Of a stretch of 64,000 nt of DNA, positions 34,884 to 43,472 are shown piece after piece. How positions within the stretch are numbered: position 1 is the stretch's first letter; every line of letters begins with the position of its first letter. This DNA comes from Parafrankia discariae. Lineage in GTDB: Bacteria > Actinomycetota > Actinomycetes > Frankiales > Frankiaceae. The notes beneath the pieces were generated by a model, which was given only the letters and a program-made list of their open reading frames with translations, was not told where the DNA came from and made no database searches. Location: assembly GCF_000373365.1 (NCBI RefSeq), contig NZ_KB891103.1, positions 367,474-431,473 of the forward strand, read 5' to 3'. The translations under genes and the position numbers were made by a program.

Positions 34884-36004
34884 CGGGGTGCGCCTTCCGT
34901 CGCCTCGACGCCGCGGGAGTCGCGCGGCTGCCGCGGAAGCCGGTCAGGCGACCAGAGCGCGCGGGCGGCGGCCAGCCCAGGACCCCGACCCGCGGCACCG
35001 GCACCGGCACCGGCACCGAATCCATCGCCGACGCCGGCGCTGAACCCGTCGCCTACGCGCTCGCCCGTGCCGTCGCCGAATCCGTTACCGGACCTGTCGC
35101 CGAGCGAGTCGACGGCCCCGGCCCGCTCGCCGGTCACGGCGCCGCCGGCGGCGCGGTCGACGAAACGGCTGTTCATCTCGATGACCGACCGCAGGATCGG
35201 CATGTCCACGCCGACACCGGCGGCGAACCCGAGGAAGGCCATGGTGTCCTTCGGCAGGCAGACGCCCCCGTACGGCGCGCCACCTCTGGTCCCGTAGGCC
35301 GGGTTGAAGGACGCCTCGGCTGATCGCGCGACCGTCTCGGCCACCGCCCCGAGGTCGAGGTGCAGGCGCTCCGCGACGACGTGCATCTCGTTCCAGAACG
35401 AGATCTTCGTGGCGTTGAAGATGTTGTGCGCACACTTGACGAACTCGGCGGTCATCGGATCATCAAAGATCCGCATAGTCCCCCCGAACGGCGCGAAAAG
35501 CTCCGCAAGGCGCTCCTGGACCCGCCGGTTACGGGCCCCGACAACGGTCATCCACGGCCAGCGGAAGTCCTCGGCGGCCGACGAGGCGCGCAGAAACTCC
35601 GGATTGCTGGCCAGCAGGAACCCGCTGCCCTGGCGCAGCCCGGACTCCTGCTCGAGCAGCGGGCCGACCAGACCCTCGGTCGTGCCCGGATCGACGGTGC
35701 TCCGGACGACAACGGTGTGCACGGCGGACGTCTCACGGAGCGCGCGGCCGAGGCCGCGGATACCGGCCACGAACGCGGTGAGATCGTAGCGGCTGCCGGC
35801 ATTCGGTGTCGGCAGGGTGAGGAAGACGACGGAGTCGCCCTCCGACCGCAGGTCGATCTCGGGCCGCGCGTCCAGGCCGATCTCGTTCAGGAATGCGATT
35901 CGCTCCGGCGAGACGTCGATGAACGTGACCCGGTGCCCGGCGTCGAGCAGCCCCCTCCCGGTGGCTGTTCCAACGACTCCGGATCCGACGACAAAGATTC
36001 GCAT
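34880..36004 (-). CDS. UDP-glucose/GDP-mannose dehydrogenase lacking third domain
   Basis: A 374-residue nucleotide-sugar dehydrogenase. The NAD motif GSGVVGTATG (7-16), FLTLPTP, VVVRSTVDPGTTEGL, NPEFLRASSAAEDF, EFVKCAHNIFNATKISFWNE (Lys190, Asn194) and GGVCLPKD with the catalytic Cys249 are all intact. Instead of the usual C-terminal UDP/GDP-binding domain, the sequence runs from about residue 285 into a Gly/Asp/Ala-rich repeat tail. A four-electron oxidation to a UDP- or GDP-uronic acid is expected from the family, but loss of the third domain makes substrate binding unclear. The ATG at 36004 has AAGGAG upstream. It is the first gene of the polyuronate operon. Confidence 0.85.
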   Translation of the reverse strand: MRIFVVGSGVVGTATGRGLLDAGHRVTFIDVSPERIAFLNEIGLDARPEIDLRSEGDSVVFLTLPTPNAGSRYDLTAFVAGIRGLGRALRETSAVHTVVVRSTVDPGTTEGLVGPLLEQESGLRQGSGFLLASNPEFLRASSAAEDFRWPWMTVVGARNRRVQERLAELFAPFGGTMRIFDDPMTAEFVKCAHNIFNATKISFWNEMHVVAERLHLDLGAVAETVARSAEASFNPAYGTRGGAPYGGVCLPKDTMAFLGFAAGVGVDMPILRSVIEMNSRFVDRAAGGAVTGERAGAVDSLGDRSGNGFGDGTGERVGDGFSAGVGDGFGAGAGAGAAGRGPGLAAARALWSPDRLPRQPRDSRGVEATEGAPR

Positions 36005-36177
36005 CTTCTTCAGCTCCTTGGGGCGCGCCCAGGGCATGGTCGACCCGGGCGGCGTCGAGCGGGCGCGGACGATGACGTCCGGGAATCCGCGCGGAGGGTG
36101 ACGGAGGGCCGTCCCGGTCCACGCGGCACTGTCGTGGAGTCCGCGTCCCGGTCGGGCCGCGCGGACTCACGGTCCTC

Positions 36178-36201
36178 GGGCTTTGGGCTTTGGGCTTTGG
36201 G
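36178..36201. repeat. GGGCTTT heptamer repeat
   Basis: Three perfect copies of GGGCTTT followed by GGG, about 175 nt upstream of the dehydrogenase start. Short repeats in a promoter region can change expression by slippage; this is inference. Confidence 0.85.
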
Positions 36202-36290
36202 CCCGGTGATTCTCTAAACGATTAGGCGGTGCCGCCGCGGCAGGTCCCCACCGGCCCGCGGCCCGGCGTCCGCCGTCGCCGTCGACGATG

Positions 36291-36350
36291 TGACCGGCGG
36301 CCGTATGACCGGCGGCCGTGTGACCAACGGCGGTATGACCGGTGGCGGTG
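36291..36350. repeat. four 15-nt tandem repeats upstream of polyuronate operon
   Basis: Four copies of TGACCGGCGGCCGTA with a few substitutions, the last two diverging. They lie about 290 nt upstream of the dehydrogenase start. Confidence 0.85.
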
Positions 36351-36753
36351 CGATCGATGGCGTGCGCCCCCCGGGCACGCTCGCGGACATGGGCGCAATG
36401 CCGTCCGCATGCTGTGTTGCCATCACTGCCGTTTCCCCCAGTGGTTCGCGGCCGGACCCCGGAACCGACCCCCCAGACATGTTTACCGATCGATGATTAC
36501 CCCAGAACAGAGCATCCCCAAATACCCCGTCCAAGTGCGGAAGAGTAGTCGATCGGCACGTGGTTCGTCGCAGAAGGCCGACACCGGGCGTGTTACGCGA
36601 GACGACCGTGAAGCGAATTCCGGCATAGAATTGCGCGACAGCGACCCGACCGGAACCGCGGTTAATCCTCTTCCTGGCGGTCCGGGAGCTTATCTTCCCC
36701 CGCCGGGGATCGGGCGGCGCCGCCCGATGACACGGGACGGCGCCGCCGGGTCG

Positions 36754-38058
36754 TCAGAGGTACAGGCCGGTGTGGCCCTCCCGCTCCGGGGTGGTCGCGG
36801 GCATCCGTCCGTCACGGAGGGCGAACAGCTCGGCCAGGGTCGCGGACGTCCCGACGCCCGCGTCCGCCGGCGTCCCGAGCCAGGCGAGCGCCTCCCCACG
36901 CGGGAGCGGCCCGACCTCGACCTGGGCCAGGCAGCGGCCCGGCCGCACGATCGCGGGATGCAGGCGGGCCAGCGGTTCGTTGGTGGTGACCGCGACCAGG
37001 ACGTCCCGGCCCTGCCCGACCAGGCCGTCGGTGAGGTTGAGCAGTCTGGACAGCGCCTGGCCGGAGACGCTGCGGGCGTCGCCGCGCAGCAGCTCGTCGC
37101 AGTCCTCGATCACCAGCAGCCGCCAGCGGCGGCGGGGCGAGTCGTCCGTGCGCGCGGTGTCCCCGGCGTCCACCGAGCCACCACTCTCCGCGTCGGTTCC
37201 GGCGGCTCCGTCGGCCGCGGCCGTTCCGGCGGCACCGGCGGAGTCCGGCACCGTGTCGCCGAGCGCCAGGCTGGTCCCCTCGGCCGGTCCGTCGTCGTCC
37301 GCGTCGTCCGACCCGATCGCCACCTCCATGAGGTAGCCGGGATCGCCGAAGAGCGCCTCCGGGTCGAGCACGCAGTCGACCTGGCACCAGCTCCGCCACT
37401 CGTGCGCGAGCGCGCGCAGGATCGTCGTCTTGCCGGTTCCCGCCGGCCCGTGCAGGAGGATCAGCCGGCCGACCAGGTTCTCCGGGCGCATGGTCATCAG
37501 ATGGTCCAGCGGCGTCAGCGTGGTCTCCGCGTAGTTTCGCCGGATCGACCGCCAGGCCGTCGTCGCGGCCCGGCGGATGATCCTCGTCGGCCCACGCTGG
37601 GTGGAGAGATACCAGAAGCCCATGGTCACGGTGCCCTCGCCGACGGACTCCGCCGTCGCCTGGCGCACCACCCCGTCGAGAACCGTCCGGGCGAGCTCCT
37701 CGCTGACCGCCGTCACCAGGACCTCGGCGCTGCCGCCGCGCCAGCGCACGGCGCGCATGGTCCAGCCGTCACCGGTCGCCAGCCGCGAGTCACGGGCGTC
37801 CTCGACCACGGTCCGCACGACCTCGGCGTCGACCGGCAGCAGGCTCGCGCCGGGCTTGAGCCGGTCGATGCGGGCGCTGCGCGCCCAGGGCTGGTCTCCC
37901 TTGGTGAACGGGCCGAGCGCGAGCGCGTCGACGACGTCGTAGGGGGTGTCCGAATCGTCGAGAGCGACGACGAAGGGCAGCTCCGCCGGGAGCCGGCCGG
38001 AGCGCTCACCCCTCACACGATCGCCGTTGGACGAGGAACCCTGCCGCGGAATGGACAC
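36754..38058 (-). CDS. AAA-family ATPase (DUF5925-like)
   Basis: About 434 residues. The N-terminal half (LPFVVALDDSDTPYDVVDAL, then VVEDARDSRLATGDGWTMRA) resembles the DUF5925 region of actinomycete AAA proteins. The ATPase core follows: Walker A GPAGTGKTT near residue 205, Walker B LLVIEDCDELL, and LVAVTTNEPLARLHPAIVRP with the sensor and arginine residues. A long acidic Ala/Gly/Asp insert sits between Walker A and B. I favour the GTG at 38058, because the 28 residues encoded upstream to 38142 look unlike protein; the ribosome site is weak for both. It may remodel a protein complex. About 300 nt of apparently empty DNA follow before the next gene. Confidence 0.8.
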   Translation of the reverse strand: MSIPRQGSSSNGDRVRGERSGRLPAELPFVVALDDSDTPYDVVDALALGPFTKGDQPWARSARIDRLKPGASLLPVDAEVVRTVVEDARDSRLATGDGWTMRAVRWRGGSAEVLVTAVSEELARTVLDGVVRQATAESVGEGTVTMGFWYLSTQRGPTRIIRRAATTAWRSIRRNYAETTLTPLDHLMTMRPENLVGRLILLHGPAGTGKTTILRALAHEWRSWCQVDCVLDPEALFGDPGYLMEVAIGSDDADDDGPAEGTSLALGDTVPDSAGAAGTAAADGAAGTDAESGGSVDAGDTARTDDSPRRRWRLLVIEDCDELLRGDARSVSGQALSRLLNLTDGLVGQGRDVLVAVTTNEPLARLHPAIVRPGRCLAQVEVGPLPRGEALAWLGTPADAGVGTSATLAELFALRDGRMPATTPEREGHTGLYL

Positions 38059-38362
38059 GAGACAGATACTCGGTGACGACTGCTCCTGACACCACCTGGT
38101 TCCTCCATTCCGTCGCGGAAGGTGGTGGGAGACGCCCGGCACGCCGCATCCTGGCGGCCTTGCGGGGGCCCGGTCTCACCCTGTGTGGCCGGGGCCCCAC
38201 CGGTCATGCCCGGACGACCTCCCGCCGCATACGCCTGGCCCGCTCCCGCGGCAGGAGGTCGGTGGCGGACCGTCAGTGCCCGTACTGGTACCACGCAGGA
38301 GCCATCAGGGTGGCTCCCGCGTGGCCGCCGGGTGCCGGGCCCGACACCCGGGCCGGGCTGGC

Positions 38363-38779
38363 TCAGGGCCCGGATCCGGCCACCTCGAGCACGGCTCGCA
38401 GGAGCTCGATGAGACGGTCCCAGCCGACGAGGAGGGCGGCGCTGTTCTCACCGGTGACGGGATCCGACGCGAGCAGGTGCAGGGTCTTCACCACGGCGTA
38501 GAGGTACTGCGGGCGCGGGCGCCAGACGGTGAGCTGCGGGTAGGTCTCGTCCAGCGTCTGGTGCAGGACGCGGCGCAGCGGCGTGTCGGGGCGCCGCCGC
38601 GCCGGGTCGGTACGGTGCAGGATGGTCACCACCGCGTCGATCTCGTCCACGTCCGGCAGCCATGTTCCGGCTCGCAGCGCGCTCTCGGCCTCGGTGAGGG
38701 CCTCGTCCACGGCTGCCACCGGATCGCCGCCGCCGTCGGGCACGGGCGGCGGCGCCCAGTCGTCGTCGTCATCGGTCAC
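38363..38779 (-). CDS. conserved-looking hypothetical protein
   Basis: A 138-residue acidic-to-neutral helical protein. It begins with a run of aspartates (VTDDDDDWAPPP), then ALTEAESALRAGTWLPDVDE and VTILHRTDPARRRPDTPLRR, and ends with VGWDRLIELLRAVLEVAGSG. The GTG at 38779 is preceded by a weak GAGA-type site. It is divergent from the sugar kinase, with 48 nt between the two starts, so the genes may share a control region. I do not recognise the family; the coding pattern on this strand is good. Confidence 0.6.
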   Translation of the reverse strand: MTDDDDDWAPPPVPDGGGDPVAAVDEALTEAESALRAGTWLPDVDEIDAVVTILHRTDPARRRPDTPLRRVLHQTLDETYPQLTVWRPRPQYLYAVVKTLHLLASDPVTGENSAALLVGWDRLIELLRAVLEVAGSGP

Positions 38780-38827
38780 TGCACTACCGTCTCTCAACGA
38801 AGCCACGATGGGACACGGGGTGATCGG

Positions 38828-39925
38828 ATGCACAACCCGCGGCCAGCGGACTCCAGGCCGCTGATCAGTCTGCCGCCGTCCCTCCGGCCGCCCCCGGAGA
38901 CGGTGCCGGCACCGGAGGCGGTCGCGGCACTGGAGCCGGTGCCGGCGCCCCGCGTCGCTCTCCCCCGCCCCTTCCTGCTCGGCGTGGACGGCGGCGGTAC
39001 CAAGACCACCGCCGCCGTCCTCGACCTGCGGCGGTCGACGCTGACCACCGCCACCGCGGGCCCGAGCAATCTCGACGTCGTCGGCCTCGACGGCGCCGCC
39101 GCCGCGATCATGGAGGCCGTCCGCGGGGCACTCGGCCGGGCGGGTGCCACGGCCCACGAGGTGGCCGCCGCGGTACTCGCGGTGGCCAGCGCCGACACCG
39201 ACGAGAACCAGGAGGCCCTGCGCGACCGGCTCACCGAGCTCCGGCCGGTCGGGCGCCCGCTGGTCCTCAACGACGTCGTCGCGGCCTGGGCCGCCGGCAC
39301 GCTGGGCCGTCCCGGTGTCGCCGTCATCAGCGGGACGGGCAGCAACGCCCTGGGCGTCGCCGCCGACGGGCGTACCTGGCGGTGCGGCGGCTGGGGGCAC
39401 CTGCTGGGCGACGAGGGCTCGGGCTACTGGATCGGCCTGCACGGGATGCGCGCCGCCGTGGAGTTCCGTGACGGGCGCGCCCCCTGGTCCGCGCTCGTGC
39501 CCCGCCTGCTGGCCTTCTACCGCCTCGACCTGGTCGAGAGCGTCGACGATCTCGTCTACGGCAGCCTCGACAAGGCGGGGATCGCCGCGTTCGCCGTCGA
39601 GGTCGCCGCCGCCGCGGCCGCCGGTGACGCCGTCGCCCACCGGATCCTGACGGAGGCCGGCCGGCTGCTCGCCGACCAGGTGCGCACCGTGATCGACCGG
39701 CTCGGCCTGGTGGGCGAGTTCCCCGTCGCGCTCGTGGGCGGCACGTTCAACTCCGGGCCGCCGTTCCTGGAGGCGTTCACCGCCCTTGTCACCGCCACCA
39801 GCCCACACGCGCGCCTCGTCCGGCCGCGGATGTCCCCGGCCGTCGGGGCCGTCCTGCTGGCGGCGCGGCAGGCTGGCGCCGAACGGCTGGTCGACTGGGC
39901 CGGCCTGGGCGCGCTCAGGGCCTGA
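38828..39925 (+). CDS. BadF/BadG-type ATPase, N-acetylglucosamine kinase-like
   Basis: A 365-residue ASKHA-fold kinase. GVDGGGTKTTAAVLDLRRST is the phosphate-1 motif, VLNDVVAAWAAGTLGRPGVA and VISGTGSNALGVAADGRTWR are phosphate-2, and GGWGHLLGDEGSGYWIGLHG is highly typical of eukaryote-like GlcNAc kinases. The N-terminal 45 residues are Pro-rich and disordered. It probably phosphorylates N-acetylglucosamine or a related amino sugar taken up or released from cell wall. The ATG lies in a tight divergent promoter region with the hypothetical gene. It is convergent with the membrane-anchored protein gene, with only 29 nt between their stops. Confidence 0.88.
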   Translation: MHNPRPADSRPLISLPPSLRPPPETVPAPEAVAALEPVPAPRVALPRPFLLGVDGGGTKTTAAVLDLRRSTLTTATAGPSNLDVVGLDGAAAAIMEAVRGALGRAGATAHEVAAAVLAVASADTDENQEALRDRLTELRPVGRPLVLNDVVAAWAAGTLGRPGVAVISGTGSNALGVAADGRTWRCGGWGHLLGDEGSGYWIGLHGMRAAVEFRDGRAPWSALVPRLLAFYRLDLVESVDDLVYGSLDKAGIAAFAVEVAAAAAAGDAVAHRILTEAGRLLADQVRTVIDRLGLVGEFPVALVGGTFNSGPPFLEAFTALVTATSPHARLVRPRMSPAVGAVLLAARQAGAERLVDWAGLGALRA

Positions 39926-39954
39926 TCAGGGCGTCGGCGTCGCCGAAGGCCTGG

Positions 39955-40392
39955 TCAGGGCGCGGACGTCGCGGTCGGACCAGGGGCCGGGGCGAACGGG
40001 TCACCGGACACCGACGGGACCCGCGCGAACGGCGGCGCGGAGGCCGGCGAGGTGCCGACCGCCGACGGGTCGGTGGAACCGAACGGATCGGCGGTGCCGG
40101 ACGGGTCCGCCGTCGTGGTCGGGGTGGCGGTGACCTCCGGGGAGGGCGAGGCGGTCGGCGTCGGCGAGGTCTCCGGCGCCGGGGCGGTGCTCGCCCGCGC
40201 CCGCGGGGTCGGCGTGGCGCTCGCCTGCTCGTCACGCCGGTCGGCCTTGGCCTGCTCGACCGCCGCCGTGTACGAACGCGAGGCCGGCAGCGACTCGGGC
40301 CGCACCATGATGTACAGCGCGAACACGGCGGCGAGCGCGAACCCGAGCAGCAACGTCGAGCGCTGCGCCGGAATCCGGTCGAGGAACCTCAT
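39955..40392 (-). CDS. single-pass membrane protein with Pro/Thr/Ser-rich tail
   Basis: A 145-residue protein. Residues about 12-32 (TLLLGFALAAVFALYIMV) form one membrane segment; the rest is a low-complexity Thr/Pro/Ser/Ala tail (for example SPTPTASPSPEVTATPTTTA), likely outside the membrane and possibly glycosylated. The ATG overlaps the MscS stop (ATGA, 40389-40392), so it is translated together with the channel. No known family; it could be an accessory subunit or an envelope spacer. Confidence 0.7.
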   Translation of the reverse strand: MRFLDRIPAQRSTLLLGFALAAVFALYIMVRPESLPASRSYTAAVEQAKADRRDEQASATPTPRARASTAPAPETSPTPTASPSPEVTATPTTTADPSGTADPFGSTDPSAVGTSPASAPPFARVPSVSGDPFAPAPGPTATSAP

Positions 40393-41375
40393 GAGGACGT
40401 CGGTGGGGCCGTGTCGAGGTCGGCCGGCACGTGGATCCCGGCGCGCAGCAGCGCCATTGTGATCTTGGCACGCAACGCCCGGCCGACCTCGAACTGCTTG
40501 CCCGGCAGGGTCCGGGCGACGACCCGGATCTTGAACTGGTCGAGGTCGATGCTCTCCACCCCCATCACGGTCGGTGCGTCCAGCAGCAGGTCGTGCAGCG
40601 CGTCGTCGGCGTACGCCTCGGCACCCACCCGGGTGAGTACTTCACTGACCGTCGTCACGTCAACGCTCGTGGGTATCGGGACGTCCACCACGGCCCGGGC
40701 CCAGCCCCGGGACAGGTTCACCACCTGGACGATCTGCCCGTTCGGCGTGATCACCACCTCGCCGTTGGACGTCCGCACACTGGTGATGCGCAGCGTGACC
40801 TCCTCCACCGTCCCGGTGATCGCGCTCGGCGCCCCCTGGACGATCAGGCGGACGAGGTCCCCGAAGCCGTACTGCCGCTCGGTGACCAGGAAGAACCCGG
40901 CGAGCACGTCCTGGACGACGCGCTGCGCGCCGAAGCCGAGCGCCACGCCGACCACAGTCGCCGGGGCGACGATGCCGGTCACCGGCACCCCGAGGCGCTG
41001 GAGCACCAGCACGACCGCCACGCAGTAGACCAGGGCCAGTGACACCCAGGTCAGCACCTGGACGACCGCGTGCCGGTGTTTCGTCGCCTCGGAGCGGACC
41101 ACCCCGTCGGTCTGGCTCGACCGCTGGTCGATGCGCCGCTCGACGCGGTCGCCCACCCAGGTCGCGAACCGGGTCAACAGGACGGCCGCGATCACGATCA
41201 TGACGATCTCGAGCCCGCGGCCCCGGGCCCACTCGGAGATGTCCGTCAGCGGAGCGGCCGCCGTGATCATGGCGTCAGTGTGGTCAGGACGGCTCGATCC
41301 TGCCCGCATCGCGTTCTCGCGAGCCACCCGCGGCCAGCGGTCCCGCGCAGACAGGTCCGGTATGCCCTCACCCAT
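40389..41375 (-). CDS. MscS-family mechanosensitive channel
   Basis: A 328-residue small-conductance mechanosensitive channel. After two membrane segments comes the pore-lining helix and beta domain (TGIVAPATVVGVALGFGAQR and VVQDVLAGFFLVTERQYGFG; then TSNGEVVITPNGQIVQVVNL, a hallmark). It releases solutes on hypo-osmotic shock. The start is uncertain: the ATG at 41375 has GGTAGG upstream, but an ATG at 41270 (MITAAAPLTDISEW) would give a more typical N terminus. It is followed without a gap by the single-pass membrane protein gene. Confidence 0.92.
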   Translation of the reverse strand: MGEGIPDLSARDRWPRVARENAMRAGSSRPDHTDAMITAAAPLTDISEWARGRGLEIVMIVIAAVLLTRFATWVGDRVERRIDQRSSQTDGVVRSEATKHRHAVVQVLTWVSLALVYCVAVVLVLQRLGVPVTGIVAPATVVGVALGFGAQRVVQDVLAGFFLVTERQYGFGDLVRLIVQGAPSAITGTVEEVTLRITSVRTSNGEVVITPNGQIVQVVNLSRGWARAVVDVPIPTSVDVTTVSEVLTRVGAEAYADDALHDLLLDAPTVMGVESIDLDQFKIRVVARTLPGKQFEVGRALRAKITMALLRAGIHVPADLDTAPPTSS

Positions 41376-41628
41376 CCGAACCTACCCGCGCCCCCGGCCC
41401 CGACCACCCGCGCCCCACAAGCCGCAAAAAAATCTCCACCTACGCCCACGCCCGACCGGAGGGCCCCGCGGCCGGCGCCATCGGCTTGACCTGCGGTTGA
41501 TGGGCAGTTGAAGTCATCCGTGTACTGCGCCGTTCATCTTCTATTCGCGTGTGGATTAACGCGGGTCCCTAACGTCCCTGAGGCACCGACCGCGCGACCC
41601 GGCCCGGTCGGACCTGACTGGGGGGCTC

Positions 41629-43326
41629 GTGCTCATCCGCCGTTTCTGGCCACCTCTCGCCGCCGCCGCCGGCCTGGCGGTGATGGCCCTGCTGGCATCA
41701 CCGGCGTCCGCCGTGGTGGTGCCCAACCCGGTCACGCTGTCCGCGCCGGGGGCCGTCCTCTCCCTGACGCCGACCGGCAGCTACGACACCGGGATCTTCG
41801 ACGAGAGCGCAGCGGAGATCGTCGAGTTCTACGCGAAGGGCAAGCGCCTGCTGAAGGTGAACGCCGCCGCCGGCGAGGTCGAGGTGCTCAGCATCGCCGA
41901 CCCGGCCAGGCCGACCCGGCTGTTCGCGCTCCAGACGACGGGCGTCACCGCCGCGGACGGGTCGGTCATCCCGGCCGGCGCGGTCGCGAACTCGGTGGCC
42001 GTGCGCGAGGACGACGGCCTCGGCGTCGTGGCGGTCGAGTCCGACCGGAAGACCGACGCCGGCTGGCTGGTGTTCTTCGACGCGGCGGGCACGGGCGCCG
42101 CTCTGGGCGCGGTACGGGTCGGCGCGCTGCCGGACATGGTGACGATCACCCCGGACGGTGACCGCGCGGTCGTGGCCAACGAGGGCGAGCCGGCCGAGGA
42201 CTACTCGGTCGACCCGGAGGGCTCGATCTCGATCATCGAGCTGCCCCGGCACGTCGAGACCGTCGGGCAGTCGGCGGTTCGGACCGCCGGGTTCCACGCG
42301 TTCGAGGGCGCGGGGCTGCCCGCCGGTATCCGTGTCTTCGGTGGCCGCGCCGACGCCGGGACCGGTACGCCGGCCTTCCCGGTGAGTGAGGTCCTGGAGC
42401 CGGAGTACATCGCCGTCGACGAGCACTCCGACACCGCCTACGTGACCCTGCAGGAGGCCAACGGCATGGCCGTGGTCGACCTGAGGTCGGCCAAGGTCGA
42501 GAAGATCTGGCCGTTCGGCACCGTCGACCACAACGTCGTGCCGTTCGACGCCAGCGACCGCGACGGCGCCGTCAACATCCGTACCTGGCCCGTGCAGGCC
42601 TACCGCCTGCCGGACACGGTCGCCACCTTCAAGGTGAAGAGCACGACCTACCTGATCACCGCCGACGAGGGCGACACCCGGGACTGGGACGGCTACTCGG
42701 AGGTCGTCCGGGTCAAGGACCTCGGCTCGGGGGGTCTCAAGCCGATCTGCCCGTCGGTCGCCGAGGCCGCCGGCATGACGGTCGCGGACCTGCGCAAGGA
42801 CGCGAACCTCGGCCGGTTGAACATCACGAAGGCGCAGGGCCTGTCGGCCGACGGCAGCTGCTACTCGACGCTCTACGCATACGGCGGCCGTGGCTTCTCC
42901 ATCTGGACCACCGACGGCAAGCTGGTGAGCAGCAGCGCCGCCCAGTTCGAGCAGCTCACCGCGCAGGCGCTGCCGACGTTCTTCAACTCCAACCACACCG
43001 AGGTCGCCTTCGACGGCCGCAGCGACGACAAGGGTCCGGAGCCCGAGGGTGTCACGGTCGGTGAGATCGAGCGCCGTCTGTACGCCTTCGTCGGCCTCGA
43101 GCGCGTCAGCGGGATCTTCGTCTACGACGTCACCGACCCCCGGTCGCCGGCGTTCGTGACCTACGTCAACAACCGCGACTTCGCCGGCAACACCGGTGAC
43201 CTGGGTCCCGAGGGCCTGGCCTTCCTCTCCGACAGCGACTCGCCGACCCGCAGGCCGCTGCTCGCGGTCGGCAACGAGGTCTCCGGCTCGACCACGGTGT
43301 ACACCGTCGACGTCCCCCGCCGCTGA
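41629..43326 (+). CDS. secreted choice-of-anchor I (phosphatase-like beta-propeller) protein
   Basis: A 565-residue secreted protein. A Sec signal (PPLAAAAGLAVMALLASPASA) is cut near residue 28. The body is a beta-propeller with the features of the choice-of-anchor I family: LPDMVTITPDGDRAVVANEG, YSVDPEGSISIIELPRHVET, EPEYIAVDEHSDTAYVTLQE and PEGVTVGEIERRLYAFVGLE. The family is often annotated as alkaline phosphatase-like because related proteins hydrolyse phosphate esters; that is not proven here. The GTG has a GGGGGG site only about 3 nt away. A strong terminator follows, so it is a single-gene unit. Confidence 0.85.
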   Translation: MLIRRFWPPLAAAAGLAVMALLASPASAVVVPNPVTLSAPGAVLSLTPTGSYDTGIFDESAAEIVEFYAKGKRLLKVNAAAGEVEVLSIADPARPTRLFALQTTGVTAADGSVIPAGAVANSVAVREDDGLGVVAVESDRKTDAGWLVFFDAAGTGAALGAVRVGALPDMVTITPDGDRAVVANEGEPAEDYSVDPEGSISIIELPRHVETVGQSAVRTAGFHAFEGAGLPAGIRVFGGRADAGTGTPAFPVSEVLEPEYIAVDEHSDTAYVTLQEANGMAVVDLRSAKVEKIWPFGTVDHNVVPFDASDRDGAVNIRTWPVQAYRLPDTVATFKVKSTTYLITADEGDTRDWDGYSEVVRVKDLGSGGLKPICPSVAEAAGMTVADLRKDANLGRLNITKAQGLSADGSCYSTLYAYGGRGFSIWTTDGKLVSSSAAQFEQLTAQALPTFFNSNHTEVAFDGRSDDKGPEPEGVTVGEIERRLYAFVGLERVSGIFVYDVTDPRSPAFVTYVNNRDFAGNTGDLGPEGLAFLSDSDSPTRRPLLAVGNEVSGSTTVYTVDVPRR

Positions 43327-43340
43327 CCCGACCGCCCACG

Positions 43341-43385
43341 ACGGGCCCGCCTTCCGGTAGGCAACAGACCGGAAGGTGGGCCCGT
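43341..43385. terminator. hairpin terminator between convergent genes
   Basis: A stem of about 18 bp (43341-43358 with 43368-43385) with one G-U pair and a 9-nt loop. It lies between the choice-of-anchor I gene and the convergent TetR gene and can end both transcripts. Confidence 0.9.
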
Positions 43386-43424
43386 TCGCGTATCGGCACG
43401 GCCGGCGTGGCCGGCGCGAGCCTC

Positions 43425-43472
43425 CGGTCGGGCCCGCGGTCGGGCCCGCGGTCGGGCCCGCGGTCGGGTCAC
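43425..43472. repeat. 12-nt tandem repeat at TetR 3' end
   Basis: Three perfect and one decayed copy of CGGTCGGGCCCG. The array ends just inside the last codons of the TetR gene (stop at 43469). Confidence 0.85.

Larger units (their letters stand above)
36005..36753. other. promoter region of polyuronate operon
   Basis: This 750-nt stretch lies upstream of the dehydrogenase and should drive the operon. It contains two repeat arrays, listed separately, and a less GC-rich segment at 36480-36640. A minus-strand frame at 36214-36423 could encode about 70 Pro/Thr-rich residues but is partly made by the repeat, so I do not call it. Confidence 0.5.

Noticed and set aside
36214-36423. Possible 70-residue minus-strand protein upstream of the dehydrogenase
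   Set aside because: Much of it is encoded by the 15-nt repeat, the composition is Pro/Thr-rich, and the ribosome site is poor.
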